NCBI GenBank assembly: GCA_934500875.1
Contig: CAKSTL010000003.1
Location: 149,189 to 213,188, forward strand
From: an uncultured Clostridia bacterium
Lineage (GTDB): Bacteria; Bacillota; Clostridia; UMGS1810
DNA length: 64,000 nucleotides
Reading direction: 5' to 3'
Each line of letters opens with the position of its first letter. Position 1 is the first letter of the stretch. The position numbers were made by a program, and so were the translations under genes. Below are positions 9,456 through 18,227 of the stretch, piece after piece. Below the pieces are notes generated by a model. That model saw nothing but the letters and a program-made list of their open reading frames with translations, was not told the DNA's origin and did no database searches.

Positions 9456-11786
9456 ATGATAAAAACTATGTCACTGCACCCCGATTCGTTATATGATGCG
9501 CCCTATCGGGATGTCTTGTTTGATACGGATGATTTTTCGCCCGTTAAGTTTGAATATAAGGGAGAGTACGCCGACGAAAAGGGTGTGACAATAATTACGC
9601 AGTCGGGCGATAACATAAGGCTTGAAAGTACTTTTGACAATACCCTGCGATTTCGCATAACAAAGGGCGGACAGACGGTTTTGCCCACTGTGACCGAAAG
9701 GCTGGGGCTTATTGATACAAGCGGAGAAAAGAATAAATATTTTTACGAATTTAAGGATAATATTTTATATTTTTCAAACAGCAAGCTTAATTTTAAGTGC
9801 GACTTTGAAAGCGGAGAATTTGAATTTTCGGACAAACTGCAAAATGTGCTTTTGTCAACCGTAAACGGAGGCGTAAATGTTTCGGAAAACGATGTGAAAT
9901 ATTCGGGAATACGCAGCCTTACAACGTTTAAGCACGGCGAAAAAGAAAGATTTTTCGGCTTCGGCGCAAGAATGTATAAGATGGACAGAACAGGCTCATC
10001 CGCTGATATTTTCTCTGAAAAGGGCGGCACAAAAAACGGTGATTACGGCGGATTTCCGGTGCCGTACTTTATAAGCACAAAGGGTTACGGGCTGTTTTTT
10101 AACAATCCGTGGCCTCACGTTTATTTTGATATGGCAAAAACCGAGAGCGATAAATGGTATATAAATTCTCCCGGCGGCGATTATGATATATTTGTGTTTG
10201 CCGGTAAGGTGAGTGACATTACAAAGCGGTATACGGCAATAACAGGCAGAAACCGGATGCCGAAAAAATATCTTATGGGATATTGGTGCAGCAGCCTTAT
10301 GTTTGACGAGGCGGACGCTGTTTTAAAGGATATTGAAAAAATGAAAGATGGCGGCTATCCGCTTGACGCAATCGTGATAGACGGTCCGTGGAGGGGCGGC
10401 AAAAACTTTATAAAAGATTATAAATCGGGTTGGGGATATCCTTCAAACGATTATAACTGGCACCCCGATTTCGGCGACGGTGCGGGTATGATAAAAAAGC
10501 TTGAAAAAGACGGAATTAAAACCGTTCTTCACATAAATTCGTGCTCGTTTAAGCCCGAAACCGCAATACCGAACATTGCAAAGGGGCTTTTAAGGCAAGT
10601 GAAAACCGAAACCGTTCCCGAGCTTATGACGGACAAGGGAAGAAATTTTTATAAAGGATTTTTAAAGCCCCGCATTGACGACGGTGTAAAACAGTGGTGG
10701 ACAGACCATTCCGACAGGGTAAGCGGCGAAATAGCGCAGGGCATACCGTCCCGAAACCTTTTCGGCGTTTTGTGGAACAGATTAATATCGGAAACCATGG
10801 CTGAAAACGGTGTGGAAAATCATATGTCGCTTTCAAGAGGCGGCGGTATAGGAAGCCAGAAATACGCACTGCCGTGGGCAGGCGATACCGAGTTTGGTAT
10901 TCACCGTTTTAAAGAAGATATTTGGTATATTTTAAATGCGTCGCTTGCAGGCTTTACGCTTTGCGGATATGACCTGGGCGGCTTTATGCGGAAAAACAAG
11001 GATGAAGGCGACGCAAATGCAGAACAGTTTGAAATCAACAACATTGCAAGAAGGGTTTGCCAGAGTATGATATTTTGCCCTATGCCCCGTATGCACAACG
11101 GAGATACGGCAGAACCGAAATGGCCGTGGAACTGCCCGGAAGAAACGCAAAAGCTTTACAAAGACTGTTTAAAATTCAGATACAGGTTTATTCCAAATAT
11201 CTATTCGTATGCTGTAAATGCCGTTAAAACGGGCGAGCCGATTCTCAGACCGCTGTTTTACAACGACCTTGAAAATGAAAAGCTTTATGGCATAGACACT
11301 GAATTTTATCTCGGCGACGACATTCTGTTTGCGCCCGTGACGAATAAGGACGAGCTGAAAAAAGAGGTTTATCTGCCGTGCGGCGTTTGGGTTGATTTTT
11401 GGACAAAAAAGGTTTATGAGGGCGACAGAAACATTATAAAAAGCACACCGCTTTTGCAAAAAGAGGGACTGCCTATTTTTATAAGACAGGGCGGCGGTCT
11501 GGCATTTTATGCCGACTGCAATCATCTTGAGGAGTGTATTCCCGGTTACCTTGAAATTGAGCTTTATCCCGACGATTTTGCAAAATTAACTCTTATCGAA
11601 AGCGAAGATGTTGCAAATGAATTTTCGTGTTCGGTTAAAGACGGAAAAATAGAAATTACGGCGCAAAACAATTCTGACAGGCAAAGAACATACAAATTCA
11701 GAGTTTTTGTTAATTCGGCCGTTTATGAAAAAGAAATAAAGGCTGACGCAAAAAGTGTCAAAAATTATGAAATTCCAATGCGCTGA
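9456..11786 (+). CDS. Glycoside hydrolase family 31 (alpha-glucosidase/alpha-xylosidase type)
   Basis: A 776-residue protein without a signal peptide, so probably cytoplasmic. The family pattern is clear: PKKYLMGYW, then LDAIVIDGPW in the barrel. The likely catalytic nucleophile is Asp417 in WWTDHSD, and the likely acid/base is Asp477 in WAGDTE, preceded by SLSRGGGIGSQKY. Length and placement of the two Asp residues match YicI-type alpha-xylosidases better than secreted maltases, but the exact substrate cannot be read from sequence. It hydrolyses a terminal alpha-linked hexose or xylose. It follows the AraC-type regulator by 27 bases and is the last gene of the rightward run, with a terminator just after it. 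Confidence 0.9.
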   Translation: MIKTMSLHPDSLYDAPYRDVLFDTDDFSPVKFEYKGEYADEKGVTIITQSGDNIRLESTFDNTLRFRITKGGQTVLPTVTERLGLIDTSGEKNKYFYEFKDNILYFSNSKLNFKCDFESGEFEFSDKLQNVLLSTVNGGVNVSENDVKYSGIRSLTTFKHGEKERFFGFGARMYKMDRTGSSADIFSEKGGTKNGDYGGFPVPYFISTKGYGLFFNNPWPHVYFDMAKTESDKWYINSPGGDYDIFVFAGKVSDITKRYTAITGRNRMPKKYLMGYWCSSLMFDEADAVLKDIEKMKDGGYPLDAIVIDGPWRGGKNFIKDYKSGWGYPSNDYNWHPDFGDGAGMIKKLEKDGIKTVLHINSCSFKPETAIPNIAKGLLRQVKTETVPELMTDKGRNFYKGFLKPRIDDGVKQWWTDHSDRVSGEIAQGIPSRNLFGVLWNRLISETMAENGVENHMSLSRGGGIGSQKYALPWAGDTEFGIHRFKEDIWYILNASLAGFTLCGYDLGGFMRKNKDEGDANAEQFEINNIARRVCQSMIFCPMPRMHNGDTAEPKWPWNCPEETQKLYKDCLKFRYRFIPNIYSYAVNAVKTGEPILRPLFYNDLENEKLYGIDTEFYLGDDILFAPVTNKDELKKEVYLPCGVWVDFWTKKVYEGDRNIIKSTPLLQKEGLPIFIRQGGGLAFYADCNHLEECIPGYLEIELYPDDFAKLTLIESEDVANEFSCSVKDGKIEITAQNNSDRQRTYKFRVFVNSAVYEKEIKADAKSVKNYEIPMR

Positions 11787-11828
11787 CTGCGCTTTCCGCA
11801 ATAATATGCGGCATTTTTAAAAATTCTG

Positions 11829-11879
11829 CGGTGTACTGAAATAAAACGGCTGACGGCTTGTTTCGGTACACCGTTTTTT
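11829..11879 (+). terminator. Intrinsic terminator after the GH31 gene
   Basis: CGGTGTAC, a mismatch and GAAA pair with TTTC and GTACACCG around a long loop, and TTTTTT follows. It lies 43 bases after the GH31 stop and closes the first rightward gene run. Confidence 0.75.
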
Positions 11880-12116
11880 GCTGCCGTCAACCCTGTTTTA
11901 TTGCTTTAATACGTTCGCGGAAACGATAGCAACCCGAACATTTCCATGATTACGTCCGCAACTTGTACGGTTGTAAATATTTTCGGCGATTGGCAGCTTG
12001 TTTATCCTCTTGCAAAAGGGGTTGCGGGTGCAGCATTTGCCCCGGAATTTTTATATCCGTCCTTTTAAGCGGCGTAAGGATAAAGATTTTCTTATGAAAA
12101 AACGGTTTGTTCCGAA
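11880..12116. other. Gene-free stretch with a possible gene remnant
   Basis: No convincing gene. One short rightward frame (11946-12068, 40 codons, start ATG; open upstream to 11910) encodes a hydrophobic segment ending FLYPSF, without a ribosome binding site or recognisable family. It could be a decayed piece of a former gene or chance. The stretch leads directly into the left arm of the structured repeat at 12117. Confidence 0.3.
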
Positions 12117-12393
12117 AGCCACAGCCCGATAAGGAAGCATTGGTTTTGAAAGCAGTATTTTAAGTTTATACTTCGTCAAAAATACACCGTATACGTTAAG
12201 TATTACGGTGTATTTTTTTCTTGTCTAAAGCTTAAACTCCAACCTTCAAAACTGCTTTGCACCCTGAAAACAAATTTTTTGATGAAGTTTAAGGCAAAAA
12301 AGCGAGTAATCCTGTCGGATTTAGAGCTTTTTTAACGCAGAAATTCGCAAAAAATTTGTTTTCAGGGCAATGCTTCCTTGTCGGGCTGTGGCT
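12117..12393 (-). repeat. Structured inverted-repeat element, copy A (convergent-junction element)
   Basis: A 277-bp element with near-perfect terminal inverted arms of about 26 bp (left arm 12117-12142, right arm 12368-12393, both built on AGCCACAGCCCG). It is in the opposite orientation to copies B and C. Inside are three substems: AAATACACCG with CGGTGTATTT; CCTGAAAACAAATTTTTTG with its exact complement; and AAAAAAGC/AATCC with GGATT/GCTTTTTT. Many stem bases differ from copies B and C, yet pairing is kept. It lies between the ends of the GH31 gene (rightward) and the AraC-type gene (leftward), with its right arm 5 bases from the latter's stop codon. Confidence 0.85.
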
Positions 12394-12398
12394 AATCT

Positions 12399-14624
12399 TT
12401 AAGCCTTTTTTTGTTTTTTGTATTCCGAGGGTGTAAATCCTACAACCGCCTTAAAGTTTCTTATAAATGTATTTCGGTTTGTAAAGCCTGTTTTAAGATA
12501 AATTTCGTTCAGCGGACTTTCGCTTTCCGCTATAAGCTGTTTTGCTTTTTCAATTCTCGTCTGCGAAAGAAAATCGCTGAAATTTACACCCAGCGAAGAT
12601 TTTATTTTCTTTGAAAGGTGCTTGGGCGTAACGTTAAAATTCTTGGCGATTTCGTCAAGGCAAAGCGTACATTCGCAGTAGTGCTCGGTTATATATTTTA
12701 TTATATCTTCAATTTCTATTTTTCCTTTATATATGTTGTTGTGAGTCGCTTTTTCAATCATATTTATCATAAAATTATTAATTTCTTCGGGCGAACACAA
12801 AATTATTTCCGAAATCAGCTCCAAATCGCTTTTATCGTCGGTTGAATACTGAATTCCCTTTGTGGCAAGCGCCTTGAAAATGCATACAAGAAGCTGACTG
12901 TAAAGCTTTAGCATATTCTTTTCGGAGGTGCGGTTGTTAACGTTGTTTTTTATGATGTTTTCAAGGTGATTTTTTGCCTCGTCCTGCTTTAAAGAAATGA
13001 TATAGTTGTAAAGCTTTGTTTCGTCCGTCTGGCTGAAAATATACATTTTTTTGTTTTCGGAGGAATAATTGTATTTTTCAATGCTGTTAAACTGCGCCAG
13101 CAGCGAGAGCGATTTATCCGCCTCGGAATAGGCAGTCTTAAGACCCGAAATCTGGCGGTGCACTTCGCTTATGCCGAACTGCGCCTTTACATATTCTTTG
13201 TCGTATTCAAAAAGAGATTTTATTGTGTCAATATGCTTTGCAATGCGGCTGTCAATGTCATCACCCGTATTGTCAAAATTAAGGATTATAAAAAATATAT
13301 TTTCCTTTTCGTTAAGCACCGTTGTGTCAAAATCCTGCGAAAAGGTTGTGCTGAGTATTCCCGAAATGCCTTCAGAAATGCTTTTTTTGCCATCGCTTGA
13401 CAAATCGGCGGAAAATGTATTGTAAAAAACAAATCTCACTGCAACGGCTGCAAAATATTCATATTTAAAATCAAACCTTTTATATTCGTCGTAAGAATTG
13501 CCGTAGGACGAATCGGTTGACGAATTTAAAAAATCCGCAAGAAGCTTTTTGCGCAGAAACGGCGATATCACCATATGTTTTTGCTCCAAAAGCGTGTTTT
13601 TTGTGACAATTTCATTATGGCTTTTTGTTGTGACAAACGATAAAAACAGTATTATTACAAAAAACAGTATGCTGACAATAACAACATAGAGCATAGACGA
13701 TTTAAGCTTCTGATTGATAAAGCCGGTGTCGATTGCGCAAAGATAGCTGTATCCCATAATGCTTCGGGTGGGAGAGAGTGTGGTGATTAAAAATTCGCTT
13801 CCCGAACCGTCTTTGTAAATTCCCGTATGCGTTTCTTGCTTTACCAGAGAATTGTAAATTTCGTTGTTCAAAATTGTATTAAGACTTCCCTGCGGCGTCG
13901 GAAAAGCACGCAGAGTGCGGTTGTTTATAAGATAAAAGTTTGTCTGCGGCGGAACGTCATAGCTTTTGAATTTTAAAATAAGGCTGTCTATATCTATGCA
14001 GACTATAAGGCAGTTGCTTGAATCTATGTCGGCTATTTTTGTGAAAACAACGGGAAGTATATTTTTCTCCGAATCGGAAAGAAATACCTTTGTCGGAGGG
14101 AGAATCTGATAATCCTTAAGCGGATTTATAAACGTGTTCCAAAAAAGCACATTGTATTCTTCAAAATTGTATTTGTCCGAAAGAAAACTGTCCGCACCGA
14201 AAACTCCGTCGCTTGTTATAATCTTTTTTGCGGTGCGCTCAAACAGAATTACCGTGTCCACTATCGGATTGTCGGTTTTAAAATCTTCAAATTCGGCGCA
14301 CGCTTTGTTAACCTGACTGTCCGAAATTGTTTTGCTTGGCGAGTATCCGAACAAATCGGCAAAATTTTGGTCGTCCGAAAGCGTTTTTGTGTTGTTTATT
14401 GTCTGCACAACGCTGTTTTCTATTTCCTTTGAGGTGTAGTTTAAAATATTTGAATAATTTTCGGCAATAAGCTTTTTATAGGTTGCGTGCTGATAAATAT
14501 GAAACGAAAAAACATACGCAAGGCAGATAATAATTATAAGACCTATAGATATCGGAATTGTAATGTTCTTTTTGGCAAAAGAAAAATTTTTGCCTGAATT
14601 TTTTAAAAAAGATATGTGTTTCAT
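12399..14624 (-). CDS. Membrane-bound AraC-family transcriptional regulator, divergent from the sugar ABC importer
   Basis: 741 residues from the ATG at 14624. A longer reading begins at a TTG (14636), but that codon overlaps the GAGGGG ribosome binding site, so the ATG is preferred. One membrane helix lies near the N-terminus (about 22-44) and a second at about 310-335. Between them is an extracytoplasmic sensor region. The C-terminal AraC helix-turn-helix contains LDEIAKNFNVTPKHLSKK and TGFTNRNTFIRNFKAVVG. It is transcribed away from the solute-binding protein gene at 14891, the classic arrangement for a regulator of a sugar importer. Direct repeats in the shared gap are candidate binding sites. 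Confidence 0.87.
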   Translation of the reverse strand: MKHISFLKNSGKNFSFAKKNITIPISIGLIIIICLAYVFSFHIYQHATYKKLIAENYSNILNYTSKEIENSVVQTINNTKTLSDDQNFADLFGYSPSKTISDSQVNKACAEFEDFKTDNPIVDTVILFERTAKKIITSDGVFGADSFLSDKYNFEEYNVLFWNTFINPLKDYQILPPTKVFLSDSEKNILPVVFTKIADIDSSNCLIVCIDIDSLILKFKSYDVPPQTNFYLINNRTLRAFPTPQGSLNTILNNEIYNSLVKQETHTGIYKDGSGSEFLITTLSPTRSIMGYSYLCAIDTGFINQKLKSSMLYVVIVSILFFVIILFLSFVTTKSHNEIVTKNTLLEQKHMVISPFLRKKLLADFLNSSTDSSYGNSYDEYKRFDFKYEYFAAVAVRFVFYNTFSADLSSDGKKSISEGISGILSTTFSQDFDTTVLNEKENIFFIILNFDNTGDDIDSRIAKHIDTIKSLFEYDKEYVKAQFGISEVHRQISGLKTAYSEADKSLSLLAQFNSIEKYNYSSENKKMYIFSQTDETKLYNYIISLKQDEAKNHLENIIKNNVNNRTSEKNMLKLYSQLLVCIFKALATKGIQYSTDDKSDLELISEIILCSPEEINNFMINMIEKATHNNIYKGKIEIEDIIKYITEHYCECTLCLDEIAKNFNVTPKHLSKKIKSSLGVNFSDFLSQTRIEKAKQLIAESESPLNEIYLKTGFTNRNTFIRNFKAVVGFTPSEYKKQKKA

Positions 14625-14688
14625 AAATCCCCTCAAAATAACATACGGTATTTATTTTTCGGCAGTTTTCACGGCTGCTTATGATAAG

Positions 14689-14717
14689 AATATAACATTT
14701 TTCCTTTTCTAAGTCAA
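14689..14717 (-). promoter_or_regulatory. Sigma-A promoter of the AraC-type regulator gene
   Basis: On the minus strand, TTGACT (14717-14712), a 17-base spacer and TATATT (14694-14689), about 65 bases before the chosen start codon. Confidence 0.65.
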
Positions 14718-14739
14718 ATAATTGTTGCAAAAAATAGAA

Positions 14740-14790
14740 AAGTGTTACTTGAGGAAAAATGTAACTTATCAAAAACAAGCCAAGTGTTAC
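14740..14790. promoter_or_regulatory. Direct repeats AAGTGTTAC, candidate AraC-type operator
   Basis: The 9-mer AAGTGTTAC occurs at 14740-14748 and again at 14782-14790. The starts are 42 bases apart, about four helical turns. A partial inverted copy (AATGTAACTT) lies between them at 14758-14767. The pair sits just upstream of the importer promoter, where an AraC-type activator usually binds. The binding role is inferred. Confidence 0.45.
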
Positions 14791-14808
14791 AATGCGTAAT
14801 TATCGCTC

Positions 14809-14837
14809 TTGAAAAGGAAAACCCGAAATTATATGAT
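14809..14837 (+). promoter_or_regulatory. Sigma-A promoter of the sugar ABC importer operon
   Basis: TTGAAA (14809-14814), a 17-base spacer and TATGAT (14832-14837), upstream of the solute-binding protein gene. The weak -10 and -35 match fits a promoter that needs an activator. Confidence 0.6.
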
Positions 14838-14890
14838 GAATGTAAGATACAGGCAAGCAAAAAATAAAAAAGGAGATGCAAAGTAAAGTT

Positions 14891-16282
14891 ATGAAAAAAG
14901 TTAATTTTAAAAAAGCCGTTGCGGTCATCCTGTCGGCAGCCGCAATAAGCGGATGTTTTTCGGGCTGCGGTTTAAAGGCAGGCAAAAAAAGCGGCAAGGT
15001 TCAGCTTACGGTAAGCAACTGGCCTGCCGACACTTCGGTGACCAACAAGGCTCTTTACGAAGGCTGGAAGGCAAAAATGGAAGAAAAGTATCCGGATATT
15101 GAGGTTGTGCCCGACAAATCGGTATACGACCCGAAAACATTTTTTGCAAAAGCAAGCAGCGGACAGCTTCCTACCATTATATTAACTCCGCTTACCGAGC
15201 TTGACAAAATAGTTGACGCAGGATATGCGGCGGACCTTACATCTTATATGGAAAAATATAAATACACCGAGAGTATGAATCCCACGCTCCGTGAATTTGT
15301 CACAAGGGACGATAAACTCTGGGCGCTTCCCACAAACATATACGCAATGGGTCTTTACTGTAACAGAAAGCTTTTTGAAAAGGCGGGTCTTGTTAACAGT
15401 GACGGAACGCTTATGTATCCCAAAACCTACGACGAGCTTATAACGACTGCAAAAACCATTACCGAAAAAACCGGCGAGGCAGGGTTTGCAACCGGAACAA
15501 TGAACAACACCGGCGGCTGGCTCTTTATGAATATAGCGTGGTCGTTCGGTGTTGACTTTATGGAAGAAAAAAACGGAAAATGGAAAGCGGCGTTTGACAG
15601 CAAGGAATGTATCGACGCAATTAACTACATTAAAGATTTGAAATGGAAATACAATGTTCTTCCGGACAATACCCTTATAGACCAGGCAGAGCTCAGAAAG
15701 CTTTATGCGCTCGGCAAGGTGGGTATGGTGTTTACCGCTCCGCCCGACAACGCTCTTGTAAGAGATTACAATATGTCGAAAGACGACCAGTATGTTGTAA
15801 GAGTTCCCGAAGGACCTGCCGGAAGATATGCTCAGATGGGCGGAAACCTTTATATGATAAGCAACACTGCGACTGACGAAGAAATAGACGCAGCATTCAA
15901 ATGGTTTGAAATTATCGGAAAATCTCCTTCCTTGACGGACGAGAGCAAATCCGCCCTTGAAAAAGAGCTTGAAACTTATAATAAAGACGGCTGGGTTGTT
16001 ACGGAAAAACAGTTCTTTGATATCTGGGTAAACAAAGACAGAACAGAGGCCGAAAACGCTGTAAGGAAAAAATATACAAACGTAAAACCCGAGGCGTTTG
16101 AAGATTACTTCAGCTTTGAGGATGTAATTGTAAAGGCGGAAGAAAAGGTTGCCGCACAGCAGCTCTACAGCACGCTCGATTCGGTAATCCAAGCGGTGTT
16201 GACCGATAAAAACGCAGATGTTGCGGCGCTTGTAAAACAGGCTGCGCAGGATTTTGAAAAAAACAATCTTAATGATAAATAG
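14891..16282 (+). CDS. ABC transporter extracellular solute-binding lipoprotein (sugar, CUT1 type)
   Basis: 463 residues from the ATG at 14891. An earlier in-frame ATG at 14876 overlaps the AGGAG site, so it is unlikely, although the chosen start has a long spacing of about 15 bases. The signal ends in a lipobox (ISGC at residues 19-22), giving a membrane-anchored lipoprotein. The mature part is a family 1 solute-binding protein: VPDKSVYDPKTFFAKASSGQ, and LWALPTNIYAMGLYCNRKLF, the usual CUT1 hinge region. It captures an oligosaccharide and hands it to the two permeases encoded directly downstream. The ligand is unknown. Confidence 0.88.
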   Translation: MKKVNFKKAVAVILSAAAISGCFSGCGLKAGKKSGKVQLTVSNWPADTSVTNKALYEGWKAKMEEKYPDIEVVPDKSVYDPKTFFAKASSGQLPTIILTPLTELDKIVDAGYAADLTSYMEKYKYTESMNPTLREFVTRDDKLWALPTNIYAMGLYCNRKLFEKAGLVNSDGTLMYPKTYDELITTAKTITEKTGEAGFATGTMNNTGGWLFMNIAWSFGVDFMEEKNGKWKAAFDSKECIDAINYIKDLKWKYNVLPDNTLIDQAELRKLYALGKVGMVFTAPPDNALVRDYNMSKDDQYVVRVPEGPAGRYAQMGGNLYMISNTATDEEIDAAFKWFEIIGKSPSLTDESKSALEKELETYNKDGWVVTEKQFFDIWVNKDRTEAENAVRKKYTNVKPEAFEDYFSFEDVIVKAEEKVAAQQLYSTLDSVIQAVLTDKNADVAALVKQAAQDFEKNNLNDK

Positions 16283-16359
16283 ACATCCGAAAGAGGGCAA
16301 TATGTCTGTTTAAAACAGTAAATTACTTTCTTTCTTATTAAACGCAAAAGGGTGAAAAA

Positions 16360-17280
16360 ATGAAAACAATATCAAAAAAATCAACCATCGCCTCTAACCG
16401 GAAAAACTTTTTTAAGATAACGGCACACGATATTTCTGCCTGGAGTCTTATGCTTCCGTCGCTGTTTTTATTCTTTTTTATAATGTGGCAGCCTATTTAT
16501 ACCGGCATAAAAAACTCGTTTTTTGAGCTTAAAGGATATACGGCGGTAGCGTTTGTGTGGTTTGACAACTACAAAAAGGTTTTGAGCGATACGCTCTTTC
16601 CGGTTGTGTTAAAAAACACCTTTTCATATATATTTTGGTCGTTTGTTATAGGATTTCTGCCGCCGTTTATCTGCGCAGTGTTCATAAACGAAATGGTGCA
16701 TCTTAAAGGATACTTTAAATTCAGTATCTATTTTCCGGTTATCATTCCGTCGGTGGCGGTGTATATGATTTGGTACTTCTTTTATCAGCCGGGCGAGGGC
16801 GGAATATTAAATTATTTTTTAAGCTTATTCAACATTCCGCCGTCAATGTGGCTGCAAAACACAAAACTTACAATTATGCTTATCGTGCTCACAATGTCGT
16901 GGCACAGCTTCGGCGGAACTATGATTACATATCTTGCCGCACTTCAGGGAATTAACCAGGAGCTTTACGAGGCGGCAAAAATTGACGGTGCGGGAATATT
17001 TGAAAGAGCAAAGGTTGTAATATTTCCGCATATGAGAGGTATTCTTCTTCTTATGGCAATAAGGCAGATTATCGGCGTATTCCAGGTTATGGAGCAGCCG
17101 CTTATGATGACGGGCGGCGGACCGAACAATGCCTCTGTTACAATTGCGCTTCAGACGTACAAATATGCATTTGAGTATTACAAAATGCATTATTCGCTCG
17201 CACTCAGCACAGTAACGTTCTGTCTGCTGCTGATTCTTACGGTTATTTATGCATTTGCGGAAAGGAGAATTGACCAATGA
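16360..17280 (+). CDS. Sugar ABC transporter permease (MalF-like, CUT1)
   Basis: 306 residues with about six membrane helices; the first is at about 25-48 (LMLPSLFLFFFIMWQPIY). The cytoplasmic EAA loop that contacts the ATPase is visible as YEAAKIDGAGIFERAKVVIF, followed by a proline-rich stretch. It forms a heterodimer with the next permease. Its stop codon overlaps the start of that gene by four bases (ATGA), showing translational coupling. The gap of 77 bases from the binding-protein gene holds no clear terminator. Confidence 0.92.
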   Translation: MKTISKKSTIASNRKNFFKITAHDISAWSLMLPSLFLFFFIMWQPIYTGIKNSFFELKGYTAVAFVWFDNYKKVLSDTLFPVVLKNTFSYIFWSFVIGFLPPFICAVFINEMVHLKGYFKFSIYFPVIIPSVAVYMIWYFFYQPGEGGILNYFLSLFNIPPSMWLQNTKLTIMLIVLTMSWHSFGGTMITYLAALQGINQELYEAAKIDGAGIFERAKVVIFPHMRGILLLMAIRQIIGVFQVMEQPLMMTGGGPNNASVTIALQTYKYAFEYYKMHYSLALSTVTFCLLLILTVIYAFAERRIDQ

Positions 17281-18173
17281 ACAAAAGATTTGCAAATAAA
17301 GATACGGGTCTTATTGTGGCAACAGATTTTAAAACAACAAAGGCACGGGTTGTTTATTGGATAATGTTTGCATTTCTCATCGCCGCAAGCATTGTTTGCC
17401 TTTTCCCGGTGGTGTGGGTGTTTATGTCGGCGTTTAAAGACCTTGACGAATTTTTGAGCGTTCCGCCGACGATTATACCAAAAACCTTTAATATAAAGAA
17501 ACTTCCCGAGGTGTGGAAGCTTTTGAATTTTCAAAGATACTATTTAAACAGTATCTGGCTGGTTATAGGCGACTGCCTCTTTGCGGTGCTTTTTAACGGT
17601 ATGTTCGGATACGTTCTGTCAAGACTTAAGCCAAAGGGGGTAAATCTGGTGTTTACTGCGGTTTTCTGGACTATGCTTATGCCCTCGACCACGAATATGA
17701 TACCGCTTTTTATGACGTTTGTTAATTTCCCGATTGTCCATCTTAACCTGACCGATACATATCTTCCTATGTGGATGATTGCAGGAGCAAACGCATATTT
17801 TACGCTGCTTTTCAGAAGTGCGTTCAACAATATCTCTATGACGTATGTTGAGGCGGCACGAATGGACGGCTGCACCAATGCGGGAATTTTCTTTAAAATT
17901 ATGGTGCCGCTTTGTATTCCCACAGTGTTTGTGGTTTTGATTTTCAGCGTTCAGCAGGCTTGGGGAGCGTTTTTATGGCCGTATCTCGTGCTTAAGGACA
18001 CCGAGATGTTTCCGATATCGCTCAAGCTTTTTGAACTTAAAAATTCGGGTGTTGCAAGCGACATATACTTTGTGGCAATACTTTTGGCGATTATTCCCCC
18101 GGCAATACTTTATTGCTTCTTCTCAAAATACATAATGGGCGGAGCAAATGTTTCGGGCGGTATAAAGGGCTGA
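17277..18173 (+). CDS. Sugar ABC transporter permease (MalG-like, CUT1)
   Basis: 298 residues with about six membrane helices, beginning at about 28-50. The EAA loop reads YVEAARMDGCTNAGIFFKIM followed by VPLCIPT. It pairs with the upstream MalF-like subunit. No ATP-binding subunit gene is present in the window, so the importer probably uses a shared ATPase of the MsmK/MsiK type encoded elsewhere, as is common in Bacillota (inference). The next gene starts 54 bases downstream. Confidence 0.92.
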   Translation: MNKRFANKDTGLIVATDFKTTKARVVYWIMFAFLIAASIVCLFPVVWVFMSAFKDLDEFLSVPPTIIPKTFNIKKLPEVWKLLNFQRYYLNSIWLVIGDCLFAVLFNGMFGYVLSRLKPKGVNLVFTAVFWTMLMPSTTNMIPLFMTFVNFPIVHLNLTDTYLPMWMIAGANAYFTLLFRSAFNNISMTYVEAARMDGCTNAGIFFKIMVPLCIPTVFVVLIFSVQQAWGAFLWPYLVLKDTEMFPISLKLFELKNSGVASDIYFVAILLAIIPPAILYCFFSKYIMGGANVSGGIKG

Positions 18174-18227
18174 TACGGCAAACATAAAGAATTTTATTTG
18201 TGCATTGCACAGGAAAGGAAGATAAAA

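Noticed and set aside
14876..14890. ATG at 14876 as start of the solute-binding protein
   Set aside because: It overlaps the AGGAG ribosome site itself; the next ATG fits the signal peptide better.
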